Of a stretch of 64,000 nucleotides of DNA, positions 48,501 through 61,765 are shown piece after piece. The stretch comes from Cyanoderma ruficeps (Eukaryota; Chordata; Aves; Passeriformes; Timaliidae). The stretch lies in NCBI GenBank assembly GCA_008694505.1, contig VZDJ01007753.1, positions 24,300,547-24,364,546 on the forward strand, read 5' to 3'. Every line of letters starts with the position of its first letter. Position 1 is the first letter of the stretch. A program made the translations under genes and the position numbers. Under the pieces are notes generated by a model. The model worked only from the letters and a program-made list of their open reading frames with translations. It had not been told where the DNA came from and made no database searches.

Positions 48501-50927
48501 CATTGGCTAAGACAGGATCCAAATACAATATTGTGATTAAATGCACTTTTCTTCCCTTTTTCTCTACTTCTCAAAATGTTGCAATACTTGCTTGAGAAAA
48601 AAGATATATTTTTATTATGTTGTAGCATGTAGATCTACATGTTGAAAATTTGAGAATTTAATATTGTTGCTTCAACACATGAATTTCTACCCTACTTTGA
48701 GCATATGTTCTATATCCTATTCACATCTTGTGATAACAGGTTCTCATAACTTTTATGTCAAGCACACATGAATACTATTTTCATTTGTGAAAGTAAAAAG
48801 CTAAAATGTGTATATTTTTAATCCGTTAAAGTTAATAATACCTATATACATAATTCATTAAAACATGGGCCCAGCAATGTCAAATTGTAAAATTTCTACC
48901 AATATGGTCAGTGATTTCAAGTTTTCAGACAATAGCTACTAGAAAAAAAATCAATTGGAAGAAAGAATGACAAAAAAAATGCCATCTCTCATCTACAGTT
49001 CAGATAAAGAAATCTATTTTCAAACATTTTCATTGATTTTCTAGGTCAGCTTGCACAAGTTAGCTAATGGGATGTTTCCTTTCAGAGATATCAAAATGGG
49101 AAGTTGAAATGGAAAGCAAAATGTCTTTTCACTGGAAATAAACTGAAAATAATCCTTATTTGGTAAACTTGGGCTTGAGTAAGTAATATTTATCAGTGGA
49201 CTGATATTCAATCCAAACAACCCAAAAAACACATTACAATTCCAGTTAGATTTCAAGTATATATACTCCAAGCTATTTATCTATGCCATTATATATACCT
49301 TGCTGCTCTCATGTGCACTGCAGAACTATACAGAGATTCCATCCTAAAGTCAACAATGGAGAAAACATTGGCATGGTTGTCCTACAGGATAAGCCATGTG
49401 ACATCATGTGGCCTTGCAGCCTCATCTGCTGGGCAGAGATGTCAGTCATACCAGAGGCAGCCTCCAACAATCCAAGACCCCTTCCTGTCTTCCCTGTCTT
49501 CTTTTTTGATCCAAGATGCATCCTGGAGCCCAAACCTAATAGCTAGTTTTCTGCTTTCTCTGGCTTCACTTCCCGGATGAGTACAACAGCCAAATAACTT
49601 ATTTTTCATCTGAACTGAAGAACATGTCTGAACATATTAATATTTTTACAGAGCTGAGAAAATTGGATGGTACAGCTGAAATAGTCATTACTGTATCTCA
49701 GAGTGGTCACAGTAACTAAAGGTGGAAAACACTTATCACATCAGCTGTTTCACTTTCCAGCTTTATAGTAACTTCTTAAAGGAAATATGCCAGTCCCTAC
49801 TCAAGTGCAGATACTTTTCATTTCCTAGGTGTTATCTGAAGACCTGAAAGAAATAAAGTGAAAAAAAAAACCTACTGAAAGGGAAGCTTTTTAGTTCATG
49901 GTTCTGAGAGCAGTGAGTGTCAGACGAGCAGTCTTGCTGCAGGTTAAAACCTGCAAAGCTTTCTCCTTAGTTGAAAGGAGAGAGCACTCTCAGTGTAGTC
50001 AGCCTAACTGAAACATCTCCCCATAAATACATAATAAATTCCTCTCAGCTGTGCAAGTCTTTTAGAAAAGTACATGATGGTATCCAGTCACAAATTACTG
50101 GATAGTCTTTTTTAAATAATTACATTCCTGCAGGATAAAAGAAGCTTCACAGTACAGGTCAGGCTAGATGATAATAAGTTCCTTTGCAGATGCTATTGAA
50201 GAAGAGCATAGCCAGACTTAAATAGAATAATATTCAGAGAGAAGAAATGAAATATAAACCCATTTCATAAACATTACATTAAAATGAACCAGATTGCATG
50301 GAGGAAGCTGCAGAGATGCTGATACAGCCCATCATCATCATCGATATAAAACAACTAGCTAATACCATAAAACTGAAAGAATAATGTTTCGTTTAAAATG
50401 CTCTGAAAGAAATATTTCAGTGTGGCAGTTATGATGGCACATATTCAAATACACAGCAGATTTTTTTTGACATGTGCAAAGCCTGAGAACCTGGCTTTAT
50501 GTAGTAATGACTGCATACATATTTGATAGGATAAAAAACAATCAATTTGCTTCAAATATGTTGATGCCAGGTAATTAGCTACATCCAATAATTCATTGAC
50601 AGAGGCAGATGTTGATGAATATGCCTTAATGTCAACTTTTACACCGCTATGAAGCAAGAGAAAAAGATTGTGAACAGTTGGGTTGAAATGTCCACGGTCT
50701 TTTCAAATAAATAAATAATCAAAAGTTGTATCTCTATTTCCTGTGTATCGCATGGGAAAAAAGAGCATCTTTAGTAGCTTTGCACCTTGTAGAGTAGAGG
50801 ATGCCAGTGACAGTTCTTTGATGGAGATTTAAGTTTTACTCTTAGAAACTATCAAACGTAGAAAATAAGACAAAGCTGACAAGAATCAAAAATTAAGTAA
50901 TAAATGTTGTGGGTTTATTTCCTGCAA
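45503..50927. other. AT-rich gene-free stretch
   Basis: No gene, CR1 or LTR recognised. Less AT-rich patches are 47345-47670 and 49290-49580; neither gives a recognised product. A 23-bp-period duplication is at 47254-47299 and T12 near 47740. Confidence 0.4.
47254..47299. repeat. 23-bp-period tandem duplication
   Basis: 'gttaagttagaaaaacattt' begins at 47254 and again at 47277; the two 23-bp units differ only at the last base. Confidence 0.95.
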
Positions 50928-50958
50928 CATTTCATTTCATTTCATTTCATTTTATTTC
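50928..50958. repeat. (CATTT)n microsatellite
   Basis: Five CATTT units followed by one TATTT unit. Simple sequence repeat. Confidence 0.95.
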
Positions 50959-51073
50959 TAGGGTTTAGCTTTAAAGCTCTACACATCTCTCTTATTGTAA
51001 GATAAGGAAAGAAATAACAACAGTAAATGAATAGACTGAAATTAACACGCAGTGTTATGAATGTTTGCACAAA

Positions 51074-51089
51074 GGTTACCCTGGTAACC
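51074..51089. promoter_or_regulatory. Perfect X-box-type palindrome (RFX-like site)
   Basis: GGTTACC-CT-GGTAACC is a perfect inverted repeat of two 7-bp arms. It fits the RFX-family X-box consensus GTNRCC(0-3N)RGYAAC on both strands. RFX factors bind such sites at ciliary genes and enhancers. No promoter or gene is recognised next to it, so occupancy is unproven; a 16-bp perfect site is uncommon by chance in 64 kb. Confidence 0.5.
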
Positions 51090-51652
51090 TGTTGACAGAT
51101 TGTTGGCTGTCATGAAAGTTTCCTCCCCGTAAGTCATTCCAGAGCTTTGCATGCTGGGCCAAAGAATATTGACTGATTATTCAAAATCTGGCATTTCTGG
51201 GCAAGAAAACTGACATTCTCAGTATATATTATGTGTCCTTAATATCTGGTTTAGATAAGCAAGTTTTTCTTATCATCAAAATCCCCAAACATACAACTTT
51301 GAAGTAGCTCATCAAAGGATGCTTTTCTTCAACTTAGTGGTGATATCTACAACTTAAAATAACCTTTTTCTTCTCAATAGCATATTTACTTGAAAGCTGT
51401 CTAACAGTCCTCACTGAGAAATGAATATGAATATATAATAAACTTATAAGGTGGTTAAAATAAAATGTACAAATTACACCATATATTCCAAAATAAGTCT
51501 AGCTATTTCTTTTAATGGACTTTAAATGTAGAAAACACCACTAAATCTGTCTCACTACATTACATTTGATCCAATTATGTCTACATCGAACTCAATGACA
51601 AAAGTTTGACTAAATCATCATCACTTTTTTGAATAAACTATACTAGCCAGAA

Positions 51653-52171
51653 ATGCAACCAGGTTTAATCAGGAATTTAGCAAGAGCAGAGGCTGACAAT
51701 GTTCTTGCTCCAGTGGTTTTTCATTCTCCCTTTTTAAAAAATTATACAGGTCCTATATATTATACAGGTATTAAAAAGTATAACATTCTTTTAACTTCAG
51801 TGGTTTCAACTTCCAGTAACTGGTACTTAGTCTGCATTTCTGTACAAGGTTTTATAGCTGTTTACAATGAAGTCGCTCACATGACTGCTTGTACTGCAAT
51901 TGACTGCTTATTGCAATTAAGCCACTTTGCAATCTTCTTTTTGTTTGAGAAACATTTGCATTTATTTCCTCACTTTTGGGTTTGTTTTTTTTTAACGTCC
52001 TTCAAGGACGATGTGCTTCAAAATTTTTTGAACTATTCCGGTGTGTCATGTGCCAAGGCAAAAATTTTGTTCTGCTTTCTCTCACTCACTGCTCCCCCAT
52101 TTTTCAATTTCCTTGGCTTACCAAAATTCGTGTCAAAATTTCAGAACAGCTTTGAAATTTATTCTTCTTGA
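51653..52171 (+). other. 172-codon open frame of unknown status
   Basis: The longest open frame not explained by a repeat. It starts with ATG at 51653 and is rich in Phe, Leu, Ser and Cys with two hydrophobic stretches (around residues 90-115 and 135-155), reflecting a T-rich strand. No signal peptide, catalytic motif or family was recognised. By a rough estimate a frame this long in sequence of this composition is unusual but not extraordinary. Chance or a decayed coding piece remain equally possible. Confidence 0.2.
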
Positions 52172-55100
52172 AAAAAAATACAATGTCAAGAATTGTTGAA
52201 ACTCTGATTCAAAAAAAATGAAGTTTAGAGTTAACAGGAATATGCACTATATCAGCAAAATGGTCCTTAACCAATCTGGAAAATTTTTTTGCTAGTAACC
52301 ACAAGAAAAGCACTAGCTATGCAGAACACTCCACAGTTATACACAAAGAAAACTTGTGACTGAGAAGATGGCAATAAACCTCATCTTTTAAGACAAGGGC
52401 TATAGAATACATAGTGGGAAAGGCTCCCATGGTTCCCTGGCTTTTGATCAGGCCTTTATACATACACAGAACAAAGGGAACCTCTGTTTTGAGGATCTTC
52501 AATAAAATTCTAAAACTCTTCAGTAGCTGGATGGAATTCATTTTTCTCTCTCAGTGGGATAAATGAACACTGGTATTAAAAAAGAAAAAGATCACTTTTG
52601 GCTGTTCCTAACATCACAAGGAAGCATTGACTTCACATAGTCATTCTTCTGATGTAAGCTTTTTAATTAAAAGATGCTGTTTTTTTAACAGCATAGTCTT
52701 GCTTGAAAAATTAGTATTTTCCTCTCAGAGTTAATTCTGTTAGAACAGTAGAATCCTTGGAGGTTAAATGTGATACATACATAGAAAATAGCTACACTTG
52801 CTAATCAATACAATGTATGTGGGTAATAAGATGCTACTGTACAAAAAAATTATGAGAAAATTGCTTTTTTGGAATTATCTGTACGGAGAGAAGCAAAGCA
52901 GTGCAGCAGTTTTACTAATGTCAGCATATATACTTGCTCAGTTCGTGAGAGACTATGCCATTTTGCACAAGCCATTATCAAAGGTGCACTTTAATGCATA
53001 ATGAATGGTGAGCACTCATACAGCAATATGTCCTCTTGTATGTTGTCACCTATATTCAGTTATGTTTAAACTTCTCTGTAAATGATTCACATACAATGAC
53101 ATCAAAATAATTTGCCACCTCTACTCATAAATCTCAATAGCTGATGAAACACCAGTGGACTCTGTTGAAGGGGCCATGCCAGCTTCTTTGCTTTCAATAT
53201 GAAAAAGACCACGCATAAAAAGCTGAAACTATAAAAAAAGTTTGTTTTATTGTTCTCATTCTGCTTAGGGCCTGATGAAATGGCAAACCCGATCCTTGAA
53301 TAACCAGTTTGTTTCATCTAGGTTACCAAACAAGGTCCTCACAAGCTTACAAAAGAGACAGGGCCTACTGTCTATTCACACTATGGCCAACTGTGACCAC
53401 AATGTGGTCAGCTTTTCAATAGATAAAAAAAATTAAGTCTAAATAAATACATTTGCACAATAACTAATTTTAGTTGATATTATTCTCTCACAGTCCATAA
53501 ATCCCTATTATGAAGAGCAGAAAAGCAAGGAAGATGAGAAGGGTAAGGAGTAGGAAAGGGAAGTATTCTTATTGGGTTTGATATTTGCAACCCTATTTTT
53601 GCTTCTTTTCTGCATGTTCGCATCATTCAGCAGTGATTTTTTTGTTTGACTCATAGATCAATGTCGTAGCCTATGTATAAATTATGCATAGCCATCCCAT
53701 GAATGTTGCATCCATTGGAGAGGACAGCTGACAGATATTGAGGCTATAATGATCTCCTTTGTGTCTGAATCAATTTTAAATAGTCAGAAAAGTGGGGGGG
53801 GGGGTGCTGTTTGTTGGTTTTTTGGGGTTTTCCACTATTGAAATAGTGTTATAGCCTTCATCCTTCATTGCAGATACAGTTACCCTACATTCTAAAGATA
53901 TAAACCTTGGCACAGTGGTAAATTAAACAGTACATTTCTACTGTACCTATTTTCTTTCACAACTTTTCTGCTACATACAATTACTCTTATTATATATGTT
54001 GTTTTGAATGTCTTCTTTCACCAAGTAAATACTCATCTTTCCACTTAGATGTGTTTCTACATATATAATATATTTTAAGAAGATATCTCAATTTGCAAGT
54101 TGACTTTTTCATCTCCAGATATTTGCAGTTGCACTGAATGCAGTAACTTCAACTAAATTTCACTGCATTAAAATAGTCAGTACATTTTTATATATTAATT
54201 GCATTATTTACAGAAAATATAAAAGATGTTTTATTCGGCCATCAGCCAGCTATGAGGTCAGCACTGATGTCTTTGCCTCTTTAAAAGCACCATGATTGCA
54301 GTAGCTAGGCTTACTTGTTAGAGAGTTAGGTGACATTTGGACACCATCTAAAGCATTATTTGCATGACTAGTTAGTTATTTTCTCCTCTTGGCTTCAGTT
54401 TTTCAGACTGAGAAGGATTAAGAAGACTATTATAGGTGCTTGTAAACTCAGATTTGTGTTGCTGTAGAAGATGTGCCAGTGGATGGCAGACAGCCAGGCA
54501 ACAACATGAAAGTGGATGTGTCGGGTATGATGCACAGCAGTACTTGAAAAAATACAGAACTGTAGTTGTATTCCCTGCTGCTGCTGCTGAGAGCCACTCT
54601 CCTGTGACTTACAACATTTCCACCATTTGGGAAAATAGAAGTTGTTTCAATGCTGTTATGAAGCAGAACTAAAAAGACTAACGGCAAGCTTGTTCAGCTT
54701 TGAAGTCCTCTTCATGTGCTGGTACTAGAACATGTTTATACATACAGGTACTGTTTACATGTGTAGACAACACAACTCAAAACATAACCCCCAAATTTTC
54801 ACCACCATATTAAAAGAAAAAGAAACACTAACGAAAAATACAACAAAACAAAAAAGCAAACTAAGATGTCAGATGATCAGAGTGTTGGGGGTCAATACTT
54901 CTGAAGCAGGTGATTTGTCTTATGATCTGTTCTTCACGGCTTTTTCACTGCATGTCTGCTGCCACAGCAACAATTTTTCATTTTGGTGTTGCATAAAAAT
55001 GGAATAAACATTCCATTCATATGTGTGTCATTTTTTAGTCTTTAGGTGACATTAATCTTCAATTTATTTGCTTCTGATCACACTGAGATACACTCTTTCC

Positions 55101-56933
55101 TCTTTTTGAATAGTAAGTAGAAAATTACAAGTTGTTTTGCATTTACATAAGTATTGATACAACTGTAGCTCTGGAAGTCTCTGATCAGTTTGTGAAACGT
55201 AACTGACATGGGTGTACCTTCATGAAATTTTAGTTGTAGAATATAATCATTTGTTTTAAAACATCAAAACAAACAGAACTAGTGAAAAAAAGAAAAGATA
55301 ACATATTAGTTTGCAAGGAAGAAACTAAAAGGATAAAATCAAAATATAGGCTGTGGTACTTTCTCTACTATATTTCCAAATCCTAATGCTGAGCTCTACC
55401 TTCTCTCAAAAACTGATAAAAACAATTTTATTGAATTTATACATAAGAAAGGAGTTCAGGTATCAATTTAAAAAACACATTTTACATTAAATGAACTCGG
55501 GTAGTTTTTTCCCACTCACTTCCTAGTTAGTCCAATTATTAATGATGATTCCAATTAACTTCAGAATTACTTTAACTGCAAAGATATGAAACCTGAAGAC
55601 TGAAGTAAATATTTATAAAATAGAAGATGTCAGTGCTTCTAGGATCACGAGAATATTTCATATTATATTCCTATACACTGAACCATTTTTGCATCATATT
55701 TCTTCTTGTTTAATATGAAAAGTCTGGAACTGATAAGTTTTCTACACAGGAAAAAATTTAAGATCCTGGACTTTGTTGGCAGGAAGACAAATGCTTTTCC
55801 TAGATGACCTCAAATGCCCGGCTTACCAGCAGTCTGCTCAGCCTGTTTGTATCTGAGACTAGAGGTTAGTTGCTTTTCTTCGACCCTAATTAGCAGAAGA
55901 TTTTGTTCCTTGAGTGGCACTACAGTTTGTGCTAATGGTGAATATGACAGTGGTTACCTCTGCAGTGCATGAGTCCTTTTGTTGTTCTAACAATAAGTGT
56001 CTCAATAAGCTCTAAAAGAATTTCATTACTCTTTATTCCATACATTTTGGCATACAGATGAAAATATCACTTAGGAATTACTGTCAATAATAATTAATGT
56101 AAGATTATTAAGTACGAGGCAAATGTCTAAAGTCAGGCATTGGAATGCAAAGGTTGGGGCTTTTTATCTAAACACCTTTGACAATATTTTGAAAAAAAGT
56201 ATATAAATAGATTGGAAAAATTGTGTTTTGAATATATGTGTTTTAAAATATGTCACCACTTTAAAAAATTCCATTCTGAATCCTTGATTTCTGTATCTTT
56301 TGCTTTTTATCTAATGCTATTGTTGTTTGCTAGAGAGAAGGCTACGTGAATTCTCTAATATAGCAAAGACTGGTGCCATGACATTTCTAGCTTTGTCCTT
56401 CCTTTAATTATGTTTCGTGCTGACCGTCTTGTACGGAGCCAGTACCAGAAAACATAGCTTTGATAACAGTGTTTACATGAATGTTTGATAAGCATCTGTC
56501 AGCCCTTAGCACTCTACAAGACTGTGTAACACAAAAGACAGCCAGGAAACCCTGGAGCTTTTGCCACCTGAAAGCAGAATCTGTGTGTTTTCTGAATTTC
56601 AAATGAGGATAGAAATTGTTTTTTTGTAACTCAGAATGTAATTATGCAGTATTTATTATAAGGATACATTAATCAGGAAAGACTGTTGGTACTTTTCATT
56701 AAATGAAGCTTTGAGGAACAAGGTCAAGATGTCTTTTAATGTGTACTTATCTTATTAAATTGTCTTTGATCCCTCTGAATAAAAAAAGGAAACATAAAAT
56801 TGTATTGTTGACTAGACTACCAACTCCATCAAGATGAGTAGTGAACAATTAATTGCAAACATTTAGAAATTTTTTTAATGAATTTTTTTCACTTCAACTC
56901 AAACATTTTGATTTGTTTTCTGCAGAATTTTCA
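52172..56933. other. AT-rich gene-free stretch
   Basis: No gene or datable repeat recognised. A G10 run lies near 53795-53806, a short (CTG)-type run at about 54578-54590, and an ATGCTGTT...AACAGCAT hairpin at 52674-52694. Confidence 0.4.
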
Positions 56934-56965
56934 GGAATCATAGAATGGCTTGGTTGGAAGAAGTA
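56934..56965 (-). mobile_element. Very short CR1 3' tip
   Basis: 'ggaatcatagaatggcttgg' and the next bases 'ttggaagaag' are the reverse complement of the extreme CR1 3' end (agaatcatagaatggtttgggttggaag). The similarity stops after about 30 bp, implying extreme 5' truncation or later loss. Confidence 0.6.
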
Positions 56966-57752
56966 AAGCTTTGTTTTTCCGTGGATCAAAAAGAGCAGAT
57001 TAGCTGATTTCTGGTCAACAAGAGGGAATACTTCTCCCAGGTCTATCAGTAACCAGCTGTGTGACCTTGAATTAGATGTGTGTATTTTTTCAGTCTTTTA
57101 CTCAAGTTGTGCATATCAAAATTATTTAAATATAATTTAATTTTGAATCCAGAAGGTGTGCAACCATATCATTTTTTCAAGGACCTGTGAAATGTAATGG
57201 AACATAATGTGCACTGTTGTTCACAAACCACTCCATGAGTGTGGATTCTAATTTGGAAATGACATATAACCATCCAGCAGATGAAGGTCACATCTTTTTG
57301 TTATGAAGTATACCATTTATGTACATGTGCAGGCCTTAGTAAAGTACTTAACAAAGGTCCAAAACAGACCATATCACTACAAAAATAATTGCTCTGATTT
57401 AGATCTATAAAAGCAAAATAAACAAGGGCTCAGGTGTGAAACTGCCCAAGGCAGCAGATTTCTTATTTGATGCTGCTGGAATCTGGGACTAGTTTTGCAA
57501 CATCTTTAACAGCCCAAACAACCGATATCTCAAGTCACTTGTACAGCAGCTGTCATTCTCCCTCACTTATCATGGGTGAACCTCTGGTCCAGTGTCAGCA
57601 AGGAATAACAAGTTCAACTTTCCAAGGTCTTTACTGCAGCTCTTCATTGTGCTCTGGCCTTTCCTTTACTTCCCTTGATGGCTTCAGCCAATTCTGCATT
57701 CCCTTTGACTTTTCCACTTATCCTGTTTCTTTTAGATGTCTGAATCACCATA
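56966..57752. other. No gene recognised
   Basis: Sequence between two minus-strand CR1 insertions. A 106-codon open frame (57467-57787) runs into the CR1 at 57753 and is not credible as a gene. Confidence 0.4.
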
Positions 57753-58860
57753 AATTCATAGAATGGTTTCAGTTGGAAGAATCTTAAAGATCATCTAGTT
57801 CCAACCTCTCTGCCATGAGCAGGGATACCTTTTATCAGACCAGGTTTCCCAGAGCCCCATTCAACCTGGCCTTGAACATTTCCAGGCATGGAGTATGCAC
57901 AGCTCCTCTGGGTAACTTGTTCTAGTGCCTCACCACCCTCACAGTAAAGAATTTCTTCCTAATATATTAAATATAGCCACTTTCAGTTTAAAGCTGCTAT
58001 TCCTTGTCCTGTCACTACAGGCCTTTGTAAAAAGTCCCTCTCCAGCTCTCTTCATAGACACCTTTAGGCACTGGAAGGCTGTGATAATGTCCCCTTCAAG
58101 CCTTTACTTCTCTAGGCTGAACAACCACGAATTTCTGTCGGGTCTTCAGAGAAGAGGAGCTCCAGCCCTCAGATCATCCTTGTGGCCCTCATCTGGACGC
58201 AGTCCAATATGTCCCCATCAAGGCCAGAGCTAGACACAGTACTACAGGATGGAGTCCCATGAAAGCAGAGTGGGAGAATCACCTCTCTTGACCTGCTGGC
58301 CACATGGATTTTGGTGTAGCCCAAGATACAATTGACCTCTGGGCTTCCAGTGCTCATGGCTGGGACATGCCAAGGTACTCATCCAACAACAACCCAAGTC
58401 CTTGCTGTAAGTCTTCTCTCAATCCATTCTCCACCCAGCCTGTATTTGTGCTTGGGATTGCCCCAACAAGGTGGAGGTGCTTGCCAACGACCTTGTTGTT
58501 CATGAGGTTCACACAGATGCTGTCAAGTCTCTCAAGGTCCCTCCAGATGGCATCCCTTCCCTCTAGTTTATTGATCTCACCATACAGCTTGGTATCATAG
58601 GCAAACTTGCTGAGGGTGCATTTGATCCCATTTTCCATGTTGCCAATAGTGAAGACGTTAAACAGCTCTGGTCCCAGTACCAGCATTCCTTGAGGAACAC
58701 CAACCGTCATTGGTCTCCACTCGGATATCAAGCAGTTGGCAGCATCTCTTGAGTGAAACCGTCCAGCCAATTACCTGTGCACTTGGTGACCTGTGTCTCT
58801 CCAATTTAGAGGCAAAATTGCTACGTGACACAGTGTCAAGTGAAGACTGAGTATTCATGA
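57753..58860 (-). mobile_element. CR1 LINE, 5'-truncated, about 1.1 kb, with RT remnant
   Basis: Minus-strand CR1. From the plus side: 3' tip 'attcatagaatggtttcag' (57753 on), 3' UTR with 'ctctgccatgagcaggga' (57809-57826), ORF2 C-terminal region, then reverse transcriptase. On the minus strand 58354-58770 stays open and reads SEWRPMTVGVPQGM followed by a frame shifted LGPELFN and CTLSKFAYDTKLYG; the catalytic FADD is changed to FAYD (about 58591-58605). The nearer-5' part (to 58860) precedes the SGVPQG motif. The active site is mutated and small indels are present, so it is inactive. Confidence 0.95.
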
Positions 58861-61329
58861 GGAAGATGTCTTCTTTGTCTTGGAATCAAGCACATTGCCA
58901 GTTCTTAGTAGATACATAATACCTACATTTTGAGCAAATTGATAAAATGCTTTTATTTATTGGCACTGCTTAAAAATAGGAAGGAAAGAAGTTGACAAAA
59001 TAGACAAATTTTACTACTAAAATTGATATACATCATTTATTTAGCCCTATGCTCTTGATACACGTGTTTAAGTCAACTTGCAGCTGTTCCTTGTTTATTC
59101 TGTGGGAAAATTGGAAATGGAGTCTTTTCAGATCATGCACATAAAGAATAATTCATTTGTTGATTTATCCTTCATACAGCTGTTCTAAAAAATAGGCATC
59201 ATGAACTCAGTATCATCAACGGTGTAACTCCTTTTAGTCCATCCTTGCAAACAGAAAACACAGTAGTTTCATGGTTTGGAATCATGCTGAGGAAGACTTA
59301 GCACATTTAGGCACATTGAAGAAATCTGAATCATTTCACATAGTTTGATAGAGCATTCAGACCATACTGCTAGAGAAAATGAGATTCCGTTTAAATTACA
59401 TTAAGATTACTTTGTGCCATGAGACATTCTTCTGCGCTTGTGGCAATCCATGCTTGCATCTCTCAGTTTTCAAAGACTAATTCAGAAGGAAAGGTTAAAT
59501 TTTTTGACTTATACTTCCATTTTTCAGGATGTAACATTGATTCTGACTTTATTTGAACTTTGTTGACTGCAAATAGAATTCCTTACATTGGCAAGTATTA
59601 AGACAAGTGGTGTGAGGCAACACCTCCTTTTTCCCACACACCAGGCAAGGGAAGGTCAGCTGAGATTCACAAAAGCCAGCAAAGGGGGATGGAAGAGACC
59701 TTTCTTAGCATGAAATGGAAAGCAAAGCAGTGTTTTCAGGAGCACACATATCTAACTCCAGACTGCAGGAACGTTCCTTGAAGCTCTAGTAGATGCACAC
59801 TACACCCACTTATAATTCCTACCTCCTTAAGAAATGAAAGACTACAGCAGTCTGTACGTGTTATTGAATAAATTTTAGAGAATTCTTATGTCTTTTCTTA
59901 TTAAATAAGAACAAAATAAATTAGCGGCTTCACCAAGCATCAGTTTGTTTATTCATATCATCCCATCTCTATGTGCTGTATGCAACATTATCATGAGCAT
60001 GCAAAAATGGATGGAAATCCACCTGTGTCAATTAAAGAAGAGACTTCTGAAATACAAAAGGTAGAGAAAATGAAAAAGCAACATAATATTAACAAAAATT
60101 TGGAAATTCCCCTCAGTTTTTGGGGGGGCCACTGATTAGCCTGCCTAGCAAGCAGTCCCTTAGTGTTCCCAGTTTTAGGCCAATTGGCATTTTCTTTCAG
60201 ACCAGGGATCTGTATGTCCAATTCTGTTCTCAGTTACATAGGCAGATATTAGCAGTAACTCTGCTATCTTCAAAGGAATTATTCTATTCACACCAGAATA
60301 ACTGAGATTAAAATATGCCCCTCAGAATTCTATTTTAAAAGGTTGAAAGGTTATGGTGATTTCTATATACGGTGTGAATCAATCCCACAGAAAACATGCT
60401 TAAAAGACAAAATTTGTTCCTTATAGTATTAGAAACAGTTCTTTGTTGTCTCTAAAACCTATTTAAAGTTGATCACAGGTTTTTAAATTGGCACATGTGC
60501 TTGTCAAAATATGCTGCTCTAAAATTAATTTTCTTTGAGGAATATTTCCCTGAATATTGCAATCAATTAAAAACATGCTAATTTGCACTCCCCAAGGCTA
60601 GATATCTATAGTTAATATTTTCAGTACTTTCTAACACTACCAGCAATTTTCCTCTACACATTGGAGTAAATACAGGGAATTATGGGAACCTATTTCAACT
60701 AGTTTTTAATGCTGTTTCTTAAACAAACAATGAGAAAATTGCTAATTAATATTTTCCATTTTTGTGCACAAGCTGTGAAATTGCACAGCTAGCTGAAACT
60801 AATGAATCACAGAAACTCTCAATCTTGAGGGGAGCAAAATATACTAAAATTTAGTACTTATAAGTCTCTACTGCATAATTTTCACAAACAATGATCTCAT
60901 CATAGTCATAAATATCCAGTTATGCATTCATATAATATAGGATGCAGGTGCAAAAATGGAAGTGTAAAATTTGCTTGAAAATGGAGCCTTTCAGGAAAGT
61001 TTTTAACATGTGAACTTACAACTGTAGGATACCTATTGATGGCATCTGATTTAAACAAACACATATAGGACCTTGTTTTCAATTTCTTGTCACTTTGCCA
61101 GACTTGTAAAAATAGAAATTTCTCTCTTGAATAACATGATAAGGAGTGGATTTGGTTAATGCTATGTTTACAGTCTAATTCCTACTAGACTGTTGTAAAG
61201 CTGAACATACACAGAGCTAAGAAAGACTTTCTTTGGAATTCCAGTTTATTTCTGGCAATGAATAATATCACTGCATTTATGCTAGAATCATGAAAGGAAC
61301 ATGCTGGACCTTTGAAACACAATCATCTG
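58861..61329. other. AT-rich gene-free stretch
   Basis: No gene or mobile element recognised. A less AT-rich patch is at 59610-59780, and a G7 run is at 60122-60128. Confidence 0.4.
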
Positions 61330-61765
61330 TTAAAAAGTCTCTGGTGCAGTTCTGGCTCTGGGTCAGCTATGACTCTCCCAGACAATTACGAGGCACAGTT
61401 GGGAGTTACAATAGACCAAGGACTGGTTCTATTAGGCAGTTTGGATGATGTCACCCTTGTTGGAGGGGAAAGAGTGTAGTAGTGTGGATGTGAGATGCCC
61501 TGTTCCAGCTGGCCTCAGTGATGAGAATGGTCCTGGGAATGTTTAATTTATGAGTATAGATTCAGTCTATGGTGCCAAGAGAAGGAATTGAAAACAGCTG
61601 TCCTATGTTCTCAGTGCCCAAACTGCCAGCCATGGGGAGCACAGAGATGCAAGACATTGCCAAAGAATCAGGAAAGAAAGACTAAGACAGATGTTTTGTT
61701 CTTGTACTTGCCTGAGGAGGGAAATAGTGGGATTGTTGAGGTTCGGAATCTTGCTTGGGTGAAGA
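61330..61765. other. GC-richer patch of unknown nature
   Basis: About 435 bp richer in G and C than the flanks, with a 64-codon frame (61588-61782, plus) containing two CxxC-like pairs near its start (CSQCPNC). No family recognised and no splice pair obvious. It may be an old repeat or conserved non-coding DNA. Confidence 0.25.

Noticed and set aside
52674..52694. Hairpin ATGCTGTT-T-rich loop-AACAGCAT
   Set aside because: Looks like a small terminator hairpin, but this is vertebrate DNA and an 8-bp stem is expected by chance.
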